DNA from: Symbiodinium natans
Taxonomy: Eukaryota > Sar > Dinophyceae > Suessiales > Symbiodiniaceae
DNA: 64,000 nt
Reading direction: 5' to 3'
Assembly: GCA_905221605.1 (NCBI GenBank)
Contig: CAJNDS010002436.1
Coordinates: forward strand, 364,467 to 428,466
Part shown: piece by piece, positions 43,181 to 56,507 of the stretch
How the letters are laid out: every line of letters starts with the position of its first letter
How positions within the stretch are numbered: the first letter of the stretch is position 1
Position numbers and translations under genes: made by a program
Notes under the pieces: generated by a model
Database searches by the model: none
Told to the model about the DNA's origin: nothing
What the model saw: the letters and a program-made list of their open reading frames with translations, nothing else

Positions 43181-43730
43181 CCTGCCATGAACAGTCGAGC
43201 TGTCTTTTTGGTTTTGGTAAATGAACACACAGTATTCTCACTTCGACCCTCACTAAGAACTCGGAGCCATGAGCTCGTTACACTCGAGGGTCTGCCGGAA
43301 AAAGTTCGAGGCTTCGTAGGTGTCGGTTTCTTCAGGGCCCCGGGGGATCATCCCTAAACTCCCTGAAGCCGAAACCCGAAACCCTAAACCCTGAACCCTG
43401 AACCCTAAACCTTAAACCGCTCTGAATACCGAATCTGTGGCTGGAGCGAGGGCTTAGTGCAGATCTTGAGGTACGGGTTGAGGAAGTTTTTGGACAGGCA
43501 CTTGGAGGTTCGTGGTACTTTTATTTCAACCACTTAACACTGCACTGATAACCCACTCATAAGCCCCTTGAGTGGGTTAAGAAGAACCAGGACCCTCCTA
43601 GCAAACTCGACAGTTTGGCCAACTGAGGAGCTGGCAGCCGAATGGAAGAGCAGCCGCCAGGAAGGTCCGGATCCTTTCGAGGAGAACAGGAGGGTTTAGG
43701 GTTTAGGGTTTATGCTTTCTGGATCCTGCG

Positions 43731-43850
43731 CTCTAGACCCAGGAGTAACCTGGGAATAAAAAAGGTGCCCTTTTTGGTTTAAAGGGATTAATAAGGGAAC
43801 CCAAACCAAAAAATGAAATCAGGGCCTACTCCGGGCCCTAGACTCTCAAT
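43731..43850. repeat. CTCTAGACCC-family element, copy 1
   Basis: Begins CTCTAGACCCAGGAGTAACC and contains GGTGCCCTTTTTGG; it ends with GGGCCTACTCCGGGCCCTAG, partly complementary to the start. A second copy is at 48411-48540 (CTCTAGACCCAAGAGTAACC, GGGTGCCCTTTTTGG, GGGCCTACTCCG). Confidence 0.75.
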
Positions 43851-44283
43851 ATGCCGAATGCTTTGCTGAAAAGGTCTCGGGTCCTCAGCTTTCTGCAAGG
43901 TAGGGCACACAAGAACTGAAGCAACCCCTTCGTCTCCATTCCCCAAGCTTGCTCTTCGATGCAGATTGATCTGCTGCAGCCAAACGAGAGATACTCCGGT
44001 AAAGTCTGCAAAGTGAGGGGCAGACTTCGCAAGGCAAGTCAGGTTGCAAAATCGAGCGTTTCGGCAGCGACATCAAAGGCCGGCGTTCTGCTGGCTGGAC
44101 GTTCTGCTGCTTTGTGCTTTTTGTGTAGGACCCCGGTTTCTTGGCTTAGGGCCTCAGAGATTAGGCTTCTGACTAAGGTCGGTGCTCTTCCGCCGCAGTT
44201 GGCTCGCCATCCAATTTCGCGCTCGCGGATCTTCGTCTCCTGAATGCTCCGGAGCAACACACCCTCACAGGACACTCTGTGCA

Positions 44284-44382
44284 CTTGGAGGTTTAGTAGG
44301 GTTATAAGTACCCTAAGTGGGGGCTGTAAGTAGAATGACCATACTCATAACCCTACTTATAACTATGCATGAACCTCCAGGT
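44284..44382. repeat. Fold-back element, GGGTTATAAGTA family
   Basis: CTTGGAGGTT...GGGTTATAAGTA on the left, CATAACCCTACTTATAA...GAACCTCCA on the right. A diverged copy sits at about 50740-50823 with the shared core AAGTAGAAT(G/T)(A/G)CCATACT. Confidence 0.75.
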
Positions 44383-44689
44383 ATAAGTAACACCCCGAAA
44401 TCTCACCAAGCAAGCGCTCGGGAATCCTAAGCCCACATACGCGAGCCCTAAACCCATACCCCTCTAAGAACCATAACAAAGATGTGTAACAGTCCTTTGA
44501 ACATTCTACAAGCAAAGCACAAATTCCAAAGGCTTCAGGCTTCAGGCTCTGGGAAGCGTCCCGCTGTCCTTGCGCTGCTGCGTTGCACCACGACGCCATG
44601 CCTGTGCCCAGTGCTCAGGGTGCATGATGCATGCAGCGCACGACATTCAGAGCACCAACAATACGCTTCCAGAGGGTTTAGGGTTTAGG

Positions 44690-44800
44690 GTTGGGATGTT
44701 CATGTTCCCCCTTTATACTAACAGTCCTTACTAGGGATGATCAGAGGGGGCACGATAATCCCTATGAAAGACTGTTAGTATAGGGGGAACATTCCATGTT
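44690..44800. repeat. Fold-back element, GACTGTTAGTA family
   Basis: GTTCCCCCTTTATACTAACA on the left and GTTAGTATAGGGGGAACAT on the right form inverted arms around GATAATCCCTAT. Confidence 0.75.
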
Positions 44801-45324
44801 CAGGGGCCCAACTAGATTGAAACAGGGGCTTATTTCGTGCAATGTTGGTTTTTTCAGTTGAAGGATTGCCGCGGTCCAGAGCCCCTAGCCTGGGTCGCGG
44901 CAATTGCAAGGGCACACATTCTGCCGTGCACCCGAAGCCAAAGCCTGGAAGAACTTCATGATGTCACCTTTTCTGCCTGCGGCGGTTTGGGAAGATTAGG
45001 AGCTCAAGGGTTGCAACTTTCCATCTAGGTTTTCTTCGAGGAGGTTTGGGAAGTTTTTCGGGATTGGACCAGGCCGGCGCATCTCTTTCGGAAACAAGTT
45101 GGAGCATCTAAACCAGAGAAAGCTCCTAGAGTTTGTTTGCCAGGAAATAAGATACGAGGCACGGCAACCCGGGTGGAAGTGATGCCGAGCTCATAACCCA
45201 AGTCTATTCCTGACAGTCCTGTTTGCTCCGAACCTGCAAAGTGATTCCGTGCCTGTGCAGACAGCAGAAGAATACCCGAGGCCCCCTAAATCCCCACGCC
45301 CCTGGACCTCAACCCCCTAGCCAC

Positions 45325-45600
45325 TAGTAAACCCTAAACCCTCAAACCCCAAACCCTAAACCCTCAAACCCTTTTTCCTCAAACCCTGAACCCTAAACCC
45401 CAAACCCTCAAACCCTCAAACCCCCAAACCCTAAACCTACGCCCTTTTTGGCACCGGCCTCCCATCATCAGGTTGAGGATCCTCTGCCTCTTCTCCTGCA
45501 AAGGCACAAGAGAAGAAAGGAAACCCCCTCGTTTTAAAGGACAGTTTAGGGTTTAGGGTTTAGGGTTTAGGGTTTAGGGTTTAGGGTTTAGGGTTTAGGG
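45325..45600. repeat. Paired arrays of opposite orientation with an exon-like island
   Basis: CCCTAAA/CCCTCAAA units (45325-45440) and TTTAGGG units (45544-45600) flank an island. In it the minus strand reads EKRQRILNLMMGGRCQKG after the acceptor CCTTTGCAG (about 45448-45500). The right-hand array is bounded by GGACA on both sides. Confidence 0.6.
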
Positions 45601-48600
45601 ACAAGTTCACGTGCGTGGGGGGGGGGGGGTTGTATAAGGCTGCTATGAGGGTTGATAAGGGCACTAGAAGGGCTCTGAGGGTTTTTTGCGGGATCTATGA
45701 GGGAAGCTACCCGCCTGAAATGGGAGTGCAGGGTTCATCTATGTTCGGGTTTCGAGGGTTTAGGCGCTTCGGGGCTTAGGGCTTCAGATGTGAAGAGAGG
45801 GCCTACCAGCTCCATGGTGGGCGTATGCAGAGATTGCCGGGGGGTTGAGGGTTTAAGGTTTCTGTCACGTCTTCTTGGCGTACAGTAGTGAGGGCCCTGA
45901 ACCCAATGCGGCGCCACCTCCTCCGGGTCCACAACCTCCGTGCCCAAGCCGTTTCGGTCCTGGCAGCTCATAGGCGGCAGGGTTGCTGCTGGCTTGTGGT
46001 TGGTGCAAGCATGTCCAAAAAAAAGGCTCCATGAGTAGGCAATTACAAAAGCCAAAGCTTTGTTGGTCAGGTGTTGCTTCCACTGCGCCCGAAGCTCACA
46101 CGCTTGCTAGGAATTAAGCAGATGACCGCGACGGACACCAACGCCATGCCGCTGTGGCGCCATGCCAAGTCTTGCTTGCATCCAAACTTGTTGGCCATGC
46201 CGTGATCTTGTGGCAAACGCAAACCGTGTGAATTCGGCTGACCGGCCGCGTTTCCATGCCCGACTTGGTGAATGGCGACTGCATTTCTGGTGCCTTTTCG
46301 TGCAGGCCTCAAAGGAAAGAGCAGCCTTCAGCCAACGGACGGAACGCAGCAAAAAACTGACAATACCCGAAACACCGAAGCTGCCAAAGCTGAGGCCGCT
46401 GCCAAATATGAAAACCAAAGCAGAAAGAACGCAAGGACAAGTGCTGAAGGGAAACCTGCACGGCATGCGAACTTAAAAGGACCTGCATCATGCCCCAAAC
46501 AAGTTCAGGATCTAACTAGATCTCAGAGTACAGGCCCCACTACCAAACCTTAGCACGTAAACCCGACTCGGTTTTTGTTCACCCTAAACCCTAAACCCTA
46601 AACCCCAAACCCTCTCCCCAAAAAGCTTGCCAGGGGCTGCCATCAACTCCTTCTGCTTCCGCGCAGCGGCCCTGCCCACAGCCAAGCTTAGCCTAGAGTG
46701 GCTTTTGCCGTACCTTGGGATTGACCGTCCTGAATAGGGATTCTAATCGGGGATACTATAATCCCCATTAAGGACTGCTACAGTAGTACAAGGGGGATAT
46801 GGGGCTAAGGGCCGGGCACCCTACTGTAAGAACTTACGGGACGTCCGAATTCAGGGGCCCAAAGAAGGGATCGCCTGTTTGAGAACTGACCGACGCTCAA
46901 GTCACCTGCGAGAGTGAGTGAGTGAGTAACAGTGAGTGAGTGAGTAAGAGTGGGCAAGAATGAGAAAGAGTGAGTAAGAGTGAGTAAGAGTGAGTAAGAA
47001 TGAGATGTGTGTGTCGTCACACAGCGTTCCTTTAGCAATTTTCTTGGCCCGCCCGAAAGCGCCTCTTCACCATTTCCTCCTGCTGCTTCCTTGCCTGGCA
47101 GCCCCAAAACCCGCAACCCGAATCCGACCTTAAACCCCTTATTACTCCTCGCCATCTCGAAGGATCAAACCCCAAGAGGTTTAGGAGGAGAGTTCGAGGG
47201 GTAGGGCACGATACCTCAAGGCCCCCAAAGAAGGGATGTATCCGGGTTGCAAGATGGGCTATGACTATGGTGTACATTATCCTGGAGGAAACATCCAAAC
47301 TCGACGGGTCCCGGCTCGTCTTCGGCTTTGCGCAGTTGGCTCAAGGGGGTGCGGGGGGGGGCAAAGGGATTCGTTTTCTCACAACCGAACTCTGAGAAGC
47401 AGCTTGGGAGGGTTCGCTCCCCCAACCTTCTTGGGATTGGGCATTGGCGCTCAGGCTTGCGTTTGGACAAGGGCAACTGCAAAAACAGGAGGTGGCCGGC
47501 CTCACTTCGTCACCTCCCCTCAATTGGCTTACCCGTCCAAGAAGCGTGCAAAGCCTAACCGCACATACACATTATATATATATATATATATCTGAAGATG
47601 AATATAGCCTCATTTGTGAACGAATATTTGTATTTAATCTACTTCTGCGTCTTTACTCCAAAACCCTTTTACTGAGCCCTAAACCATATAAGCCGCAACG
47701 CTACAGGGCCCTAGGGCTCCTAGGAGTTCGTTTCAACTTCGTCCGAAGCCACGCGCTCGGAGGCTTCTTTCGCCAGCGCCGCCTTGGCTAAGTAGGGCTG
47801 CTTAAGGTTTACCATTTAGGGTGGAGCACCTTTAGGCACCTTTGAATGTGGTCTTTGCTAAGAGCAGGGGGCTGTCAGGAGACGACTCCCACGGGTCGGC
47901 AAGCTAAAGCTCCAAGCTGAACGCCCTCGAACCTCGAAGCCCCGGTTGCTGCAATCCGGAACTGGGAGCTTAAAACTTAAACCCGGAATCCGAAACCCTA
48001 AACTCTATGACACCAAGAGCAGAAAAAAAGAGGGTTCCACGGGTTGGCCTTTCGCGCACTTTCATCTCAAGTGTGTGGCGGTCGATTTCGGATAAGGAGG
48101 GACCCCCAGAAGGGGGATTCTTCGTCTTACTCCGCTATAAATGACCCCTACACATAGGCTGGGGCTTTCCCAGACAAGGGCTTCGGCGGGCTTCGAAGAC
48201 CACATTTTGCACCCTACTGAACCCTCCACCCTGAACCCCTTTTATTTGCTGAACCCTAAACCCCCAACCCTAATGGCCACTGAGGCGAGGGCATCACTCT
48301 TGTTGCGGTGCACGAGGCCCTTGTACTTGCCACCTGCTTTATCCAAGCCCCGAGCGGGTTTTTCAAGTTGCAGGTACCTAGACCGGTTTAGGGTTTAGGG
48401 CTACCCCGTACTCTAGACCCAAGAGTAACCTTGGAATAAAAAAGGGTGCCCTTTTTGGATTCAAGGGGGTTCAAAAGGGAAACTAGGCCCTAAAGAAGGG
48501 GAATAATTAACAAGGGCCTACTCCGAATCCGAGTCCTCGAGCCTCCACACATCGTTCGCACCTAAACCCTATGCGGTTCATACAGGTTTAGGGTTTCTAC

Positions 48601-51289
48601 CCTCAACCCTTAGCCCTCAATTTAGGGTAACCCGAAGCCATAGCTGCAAACAAGGGGTAGCAGGCGTCGAAAAGGCACAAGGTGCCTGGCCGACGAGGCG
48701 GCATGGCGACCTCAATGGAAAACCTAGATTGTTTCGGGCTTAGGGTTCAGGGTTTAGGGTTCAGGGTTTAGGGTTTCGGGCTTAGGGTTCAGGGTTTAGG
48801 ATTAGGGTGCTCTTCTGACAGCCAGGCTTCTAACCCATGACAATGAAAAATGTTGTACTTTGTATGTTGTGGATAGGATATGGTATATCTGCTCGATATT
48901 ATGTATAGACAAACTGAAAAAGTACGTATACACAAACATATACATATTATATTTTTTATCCATACACATATGTGCATGTTCAGCACTTTGTGTCCCACGG
49001 CGCTATGCGGATCTTTTGCAAACGCCGCAGCCCACATCCCAAAATCAAGAAAAGGGACCTGAAACGCACGAAAGCGACGTTTCGGTTCTCTGAATTATAC
49101 GCCCATTTTCGGCTTCCAATTACAGATATAAGGTATCCAGAGGGATCACAACCATGGGCGTTTCAACAATGCTTTTGCCGCTTACCGCATCGAACCGATA
49201 CCGAACCGAACGTACCGAACGGCATCCAGGGCCACCCAGCCCCTCTCCAACTAAACGCCGCCCCATCCAGAAGAGCCCCCTCCGCTCCATCCACCTCCCT
49301 CCCATCCAGCCCCTCTCCGTCCACACCAGCCCCCCTCCCCCCTTCCAGTCCCATCCAGTCCCAGCCCCCCCCCCCCCCACCCCCACTCCGCAGCGGCCTA
49401 ACTGGCTACACACCGTGGCAAACCATGGAAAACCCAAACCGAACCGCACGGTATATCATTGAGGTAAACCCTAGTAAACCCAAACCGAAGCGAACCGAAC
49501 CGCAACACCCATGATAACTCAGAGAGCTGCCCACACACAGGGCCTAGATCTTGCTGGCCCGCAAAAAATGCGCGAGGCAGCCAGGAAGAGCCCGGATAGG
49601 TGAATAAATAACTAAATAGAAATGAGTAGATGTATACATATAGAAATGAATAGATGTATACGTATTTCCTATTGAAATTTGGTTCATCAACAAATTGTGC
49701 GCCTTAAATCTTTGAGATCTGCTGCAAGGCTGGGATTCCCCGTTGAAAGCTCGCACATGGCGGGGCCCTGAAACGAACCACCAAGATTTAGTGTGGACGC
49801 CTTCGACAAGTGTGAGCGGTTTCTAAGAAGACTACATGGGAACGCCCGAAAGCGAGCACCCTTGCTTTCGCAGGCTCGCGCAGGCACATCCTTGAATCAA
49901 TCAGAAACATCAGAACACCTGCAAGAACCGTGGCTTGTTTGTGTGTTTTTAAAGCTCTGTTGGGCACAATGTATTTTACCATGGTAGAAACGTTTTTTCA
50001 GCCGGGCTTTGACTCGCACACTCGCACGAGGCAAGCACGGATTCTTTTCAGCCGCGTTTAGAGTTTGAAGAGAAAGCGTGCTCGAACGATGCTGGGCCGC
50101 CAGCAGGTCTTTCGGCTGGTCCCTTGAGGCTCTCCGAAGGATCTGTGCGCTCGGCAGCACGCAAGTATTCCTAAACCCTATAAACCCGTAAACCGTTTTG
50201 GACCCGAAACCCGAAGCCCTAAACCCTAACTTCCGAGGTGCATTGCCCTGCATGCTGCTCTCAACTGCTCGAGCCAAGAAAGGCAAATCTCTTAGGGCTC
50301 AGAGCCTGTGAGAGCGACCCTTTTTGAAGGATGAACCCTACCCACTAAACCCAAAAAATTGCAGCAAGAGAACAGCAATAAGAGAAATGGCTCTGCTTGC
50401 GCGTGCTTCTTCTACGAGCCATGCTCTCAGCCGTGTCTGGGACTCTCTATGGGGCGGGAGGGTTCGGGGTGTCAGCACAGCTTGGGTTTAGGGTATAGGT
50501 ATAGCACCGGTGAATCGCTGGGGCCGCGTGACAATTACATTTATGTGGGTTATGTGGGCTATATTATAGGGCCAGAGAACAATGAAAGCATTTCCAAATC
50601 AGCCACAGTGGAACACAAGAGCACAGGGCCCGCTCCCTGCCCAGCTTTTCGCGATCCGCTGCATGTTGCGTGAGGCGGTGTGGGGGGTCGGCAGTGAGCC
50701 CTACTGAAAAGCCCCTATACTGTGCAACCTGCATCCCTCGCTTATAAGTAGGGTTATAAGTAGTGATAAAGTAGAATTGCCATACTTCTAGCCCTACTTT
50801 AGCTACCCTAAGAACCTCCAAGCAGCACCCACAGGGGTTTGCTGGGTGCCCGGTTCCGGGCCCATCCTGCAAGAGATCCGGAAAACACGCAGCGGCGCAC
50901 ACTGGCTTAGCAGTCATTTCTGGGTGGGGTCTCAACCCTAAACCCTAAACCCTAAACCCTAAACCCTCTCAGAGCAGTTCCTGTAACTCCCCGAGGCAGA
51001 TTTCAGAGTCCCCATGGGGTTTAGTCTTTAGGGTTTTGAGGCCCCCCCCCCCCTCCCTTATATGTAACAGCAACCTGCAAGTGTGTGTGTTGTCCAGTAC
51101 CTAGGGGTTTTAAAGGTTAACCTTTGGGATTATAAGGGGAATATGTTAACCCAAAAAGGTTAAAGGTTATCTACTCTACTACTAAGAGTGTGTGTGTGTG
51201 TGTGAATGTTGCAAAATCTGGGGCAGGTTTGGGGGGGGCCCTGCCGAGAAACTCTAGAGGTTCTGTCGGGTTCTACCCTAAACCCTAAA

Positions 51290-51361
51290 CCCTTATAAAC
51301 CCTTATAAACCCTTATAAACCCTTATAAACCCTTATAAACCCTTATAAACCCTTATAAACC
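51290..51361 (+). repeat. Ten-base variant array (CCCTTATAAA)n
   Basis: Seven near-perfect decamers follow ordinary CCCTAAA units, a second case of a telomere motif enlarged by an insertion and then amplified. Confidence 0.92.
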
Positions 51362-51709
51362 CTCAGCAGCCCGGGGGCTTTTTTCAAGCGGGGATGAAGC
51401 GCCTCTGCCCCACCGCGTGGTTTGTGCGGGCCACACTTGCGGCCATTTTTTAGATTACAAGGGCACCTCCCTCCTGCCACAGGGGTCGCCGCAGAACCTG
51501 AGCACCAAAATCATACCAAACCATACCCAAAAACCTCGACCTCCGACATTTTTCTGCTTGATCTATGACTCATACACATCTAATGGCATCTTAGTTGCAG
51601 AATAAAGGGGAGAACATTGAGACCCGGCGGCGATGTCCCTACGCAGACGGGTGTGCCGCTGGAGTCAAACGGCAAGCCTCGGGCTGCCAACACCAAGCGC
51701 AGTTTTGGG

Positions 51710-52172
51710 GTTATGGGGTGTTGCAGGCTTTATAGGGTTTATATAGGGGTGTATAGGGTGTATAGGGTTTTTATAGGGTTTATAGGGCTTATGAGTTTTT
51801 ACAGGGTTTACATAGGTTTTGTAGGGTTTAGGCTGTAGGGTTTATGGGGTTTATAGGGTTTTTTACAGGGTTTATGGGGTTTATGGGTTTTGCAGGGTTT
51901 ATAGGGTTTTATGGGTTTATATAGGGCATGTATAGGGTTTGTGGGTTTATAGGGTTTAGGGTTTCTGGGGTTTATAGGGTTTAGGGTTTACGGTTTAGAG
52001 GGTTTATGATTTTTTACAGAGTTTATGGGGTTTATGGGGTTTCTGCAGGGTTTGTAGGGTTCCTAGGGGTTAGGGCTTATAGGGTTTAGGGTTTCAGCTC
52101 TTACACTTCTCGATTTGCGCGTGTCATTCTTGCACAGGGCTTAGGGTTTAGGGTTTGGGGTTTAGAGTTTAG
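51710..52172 (+). repeat. Degenerate GGGTTTATAGGG tract
   Basis: About 460 bp of TTTATAGGG, TTTATGGGG, TTTTACAGGG and TTTAGGG units with no fixed period, looking like an old variant array that has decayed. Confidence 0.85.
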
Positions 52173-52718
52173 GGTTATGTAACAAGGGTGACACTGTGCT
52201 AGGCGGAACTGCGCAAAGAGCAAACGCAAAGATGGCACTGTGTGTCAGCGTAAACAGGTTATGGAGTTTTTCGCCGTAGGTTCCGCCTAGTAGCAAAAAC
52301 TTGGTGAGAACTCCGTTGGAGGACGCCTCTGAATTCAAAGACTTGTGCATTGATCGGCGCGGCCCCCCCACCAACCCTAAACCCTAAACCCCACCAAAAA
52401 ACTATGGATTCCCCTCCTAAGATTCCTTTATGGGTGTGTATATGTGAATCCCTAAACCCTAAACCCTATAAACCCTATAAACCCCTAATAACCCCAAACC
52501 CTAAACCCTAAACCCTAAACCCCAGGATTCCTTTAGACTGCTCATTCGCATCTACACTCAGCTTGTCGAGGCGACCGTCCCTTCCGGCCGAGGTCGGCCC
52601 GGGACCTGGCAGTTGCGGGGGTCGTAAGTGGAAACAGGTGTGTGGGCCAGGGTTTAGGGTTTAGGGTTTAGGGTTTGGGGTTTGGGTTTCGACCCTCGCA
52701 CTTGCTGAAGCAGGCGTT

Positions 52719-52910
52719 TAAACCCTAAACCCTAAACCCTAAACCTTATAAACCCTAAACCTTATAAACCCTAAACCTTATAAACCCTAAACCCTAAACC
52801 CTAAACCCTAAACCCTAAACCCTAAACCCTAAACCCTAAACCCTAAACCCTAAACCCTAACCTAAACCCTAAACCTTAAACCCTAAACCCTAAACTGTAA
52901 GGTTTATGGT
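52719..52910 (+). repeat. Last CCCTAAA array of the window
   Basis: About 20 units with CCTTATAAACC variants at the left. No telomere-motif array occurs from here to the end of the window. Confidence 0.95.
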
Positions 52911-53770
52911 TTAGGTCATGCTGCAGAGAAAAAACCTGCAAACCCGATGCTTGGCAGCGCCAAGGCAAAAGCCTCCAAATTGATCACGTCTCGAGATGCT
53001 CCTTCATATAGAATGACCACTCTATTGCTCTCGCAGACTTTGCGGACTTTTTACCCCTAAAACATCCTCAGCCTGCCGAGGAAAGTACGGCATGAGGTCA
53101 GCCAGCAGGAGGCGAAGGGGCTGGCAGGGCATCAGAAACCTGCCCCCAGAGGTCATGAGGCCCTGGCGCCACTCTCTTCTGTCATCTTTTGTCTTGGGAT
53201 TCCATAGGAGTTGGGTGGGTGTGCCAGTTTAGTGTTTAGGGTATGCTGGCCCATGCCCAATCTTGTCCCGACTCCCCCGGCCCTTCCCAACGGGACAACG
53301 TATGAATGAAGTGTTGATTCTGGGACCCGGCGCTTCTGAACGACTTCTGCCATCTACCATGATCTGTCTGGCCAAAAGAACGAGCCACAGACGCTTTCTG
53401 GCTGTCGATGGATGGTCTCTGCTTTGGCGACGTGTCTTTGGCCAGGCCTGTGCCGCTGACCAGCGAGCTAACAAGCTCGTAGAGGATAGGTCGGATAAGT
53501 TGCATGTGAATTTCAGAGCTGTCTACACAAACACGCGGCCAGGGGGGGGGCAACAAGGCCTCACAAAGCCCCCCGGAACCGCCGCTGCCGTCCTTCTTTC
53601 AAAGTGCGGCTGACATAACGGTACGGGAATTGAAATATGGCCGGTGCCTCCAAAATCGGCACAGGATGTTAGCGCCGGCCTAAAGGAAAAAATGTGACAC
53701 TGTGGCGACTCTCGCAACTACTCAATCAGTCAAGCCTGCTGCGCGATCAGATCAAAGCTGCATTGACTCA
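52911..53770. other. No recognisable gene
   Basis: Overlapping short open frames on both strands at 53229-53613 have no recognised domain. The stretch is the transition from array-rich DNA to the gene-containing end of the window. Confidence 0.45.
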
Positions 53771-53778
53771 AGCGCGTC

Positions 53779-54718
53779 TTAGGCGGCGGTCTTCGCGGGC
53801 GTCTTGATGACGGGGATGAGGCCACCGGCCACGGCCGCCATGATGGCGGCGGGGATCAGTGCTGCCTGCGCGCCCCAGATAGGATGGGTCTCCATGGCCG
53901 CCACGCCACCAAGGCCGAAGAAGAAGATGCCGGCACCGAAGAGGAGGACCTTCAGCAGGGTAGACGGCTCGGCGCCGTCCGCCTGCGCACGTGCCCACAG
54001 ACCCAGGCCGACGCCGAAGTCGGTGAGGTAGCCGGTGAAGTGCGTGGTGCAGATCGGCAGGGAGCTGCATCTTCGCGTGATGCCGTTCTGGATGCCCTGC
54101 GCAAAGGCCCACAGCAGCAAGCACTCGGAGGCGGCATCGTTCGCGACGCCAGCCTCAGCCTTGCAGTAGTGAACCATGCAGCCGAACACGACGGCAAAGG
54201 CTGCGGCCAACAAGTTGGGTGAGTAGCGACCCTGGTACACTGCCTCCTGGTCACACTTGCTGTATCCAGCCACGAAGGATCCGGCGCCAAAGGACAGCAT
54301 CAAGTGAAAGAACTTGGCCCCCCCGTTCAGGATGAGACGTCCCGTGTGGCTGGTGTTGCCGCTCTGGTGCGAGACGGTCATGCCCATGTCGATGATGGCC
54401 AGGGCGTTCACGTACCCGGACGCGAAGCAGAGAATGTTCTGGATCATCAGGAAGCTGTTGTAGTCCGCTCGCTTCTCTGCTGGACCTGCTGCTTGCGGCA
54501 GCGCTTTCTCGGTGTAGGCAAAGGCCCCGCACACGGCCATCAGGGCCAGAGACATGGTCGGCGATGATCTTGGTGAGGCCCGACGACTCCTCCACGACCG
54601 GCGCGCCGCTGAACGCCTGCTGGCCCTGGAAGCTCCAAAGCGCGCACGCGCCCAGAGCCAGGAGGGCGCAGCCGCGCGCGCGGCTGCTCCTGGCGCGAGT
54701 GCTCAGCAAGGCCGGCAT
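53779..54718 (-). CDS. DUF1275/YoaK-like membrane protein with plastid-type leader, apparent frameshift
   Basis: The body (ATG at 54555 to TAA at 53779, 258 residues) is a six- to seven-helix membrane protein with two glycine-rich motifs typical of the DUF1275/YoaK family: GYVNALAIIDMG...SHQSGN and THFTGYLTDFGVGLG. Function in this family is not established. A second frame directly upstream, from the ATG at 54718, encodes MPALLSTRARSSRARGCALL, a hydrophobic segment, then QAFSGAP, which resembles a dinoflagellate signal-plus-transit leader with Phe at the start of the transit part. It runs into the body around 54556 but is offset by one base. So either there is a real frameshift, a sequence error or an unrecognised intron, or the protein starts at 54555 without the leader. 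Confidence 0.78.
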
Positions 54719-55155
54719 GCTGTTCTGTGGGGGGTCGGTGCGCGCTTGGAAGGCTGAACCGGCAAACGCCTGCACCACAACGGAACGACAGCTTACAGCG
54801 GCGTGGAAGGATCCACTAACCACAACATGCTTAAGCGGCAAACTCGCTGCACGACATTGCCCGCAGGGCAATGTGACCATTCCTCCTACAACATATTTTT
54901 GTCACTTCAGGTTGCTCGCTGCCCACGCGCACACATGGCACACCACGTGAAGCCCCCGAGAGGGCTGGCGATGGGGAGATTATGGGTATGAACCTCAAAA
55001 GGCTGTAGGGTGGCTAGGGGCTCCGAGTAAGCTTGAAGGGACAGTTACTGGCAGGCCTGCAGGCTACCGATGGCTTCCGAAGAAATTTGGGAAGCCTTCG
55101 ATGCCTAATTCGGGCTCGACAGGCAATCATCAGCTGTGCTCACAGCTCAGCCGTC
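54719..55155. other. Intergenic between membrane protein and tubulin
   Basis: No gene seen. Tubulin transcription on the minus strand would run into this stretch, so it should hold the tubulin 3' UTR and the promoter of the membrane protein gene. Confidence 0.5.
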
Positions 55156-56446
<1,291 letters not shown>

Positions 56447-56507
56447 CTAAACATTCGTCGCGGTCTGCTTGTGCAACTCTGTGCATCAAAGACCTCTCAT
56501 GAAAACA

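Larger units (their letters stand above)
39600..45320. other. Mostly non-coding, few arrays, several fold-back elements
   Basis: After the LTR element come a G-tract (39657-39676), AT-rich DNA (39700-39800) and only short telomere motifs (39830, 39945, 43376-43415, 43693, 44677). The fold-back elements are listed separately. Open frames at 40390-40800, 41106-41729, 42785-43357 and 43885-44243 have no recognisable domain and are not supported as genes. Confidence 0.45.
45600..53000. other. Islands, variant arrays and microsatellites; no complete gene
   Basis: Minus-strand exon-like islands occur at about 46617-46680 (RKQKELMAAPGKLFG, after GTGGGCAG) and about 48278-48350 (GKYKGLVHRNKSDALASVAI, after AAGCAG). 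Arrays are at 46581-46612, 48722-48806, 50935-50967, 52450-52525, 52650-52690 and 52719-52910. Also present: a GAGTGAGTAA-type repeat (46913-47000) and TG runs (51188-51205). ORFs at 46162-46553 and 48972-49514 are proline- or lysine-rich without a domain I can name. Confidence 0.45.

Noticed and set aside
47330-47350. Dinoflagellate spliced-leader relic (TTGGCTCAAG)
   Set aside because: Only ten bases match the 3' end of the known leader and nothing upstream fits; likely chance.
48972-49514. Proline-rich 180-residue plus-strand ORF
   Set aside because: Low-complexity CCCATCCAG/ACCGAACCG repeats explain it; no domain and both strands are open.
53768-54880. Other open frames on both strands over the DUF1275 gene
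   Set aside because: They are shadows of GC-rich codons; only the leader part (54556-54718) was kept as possibly meaningful.
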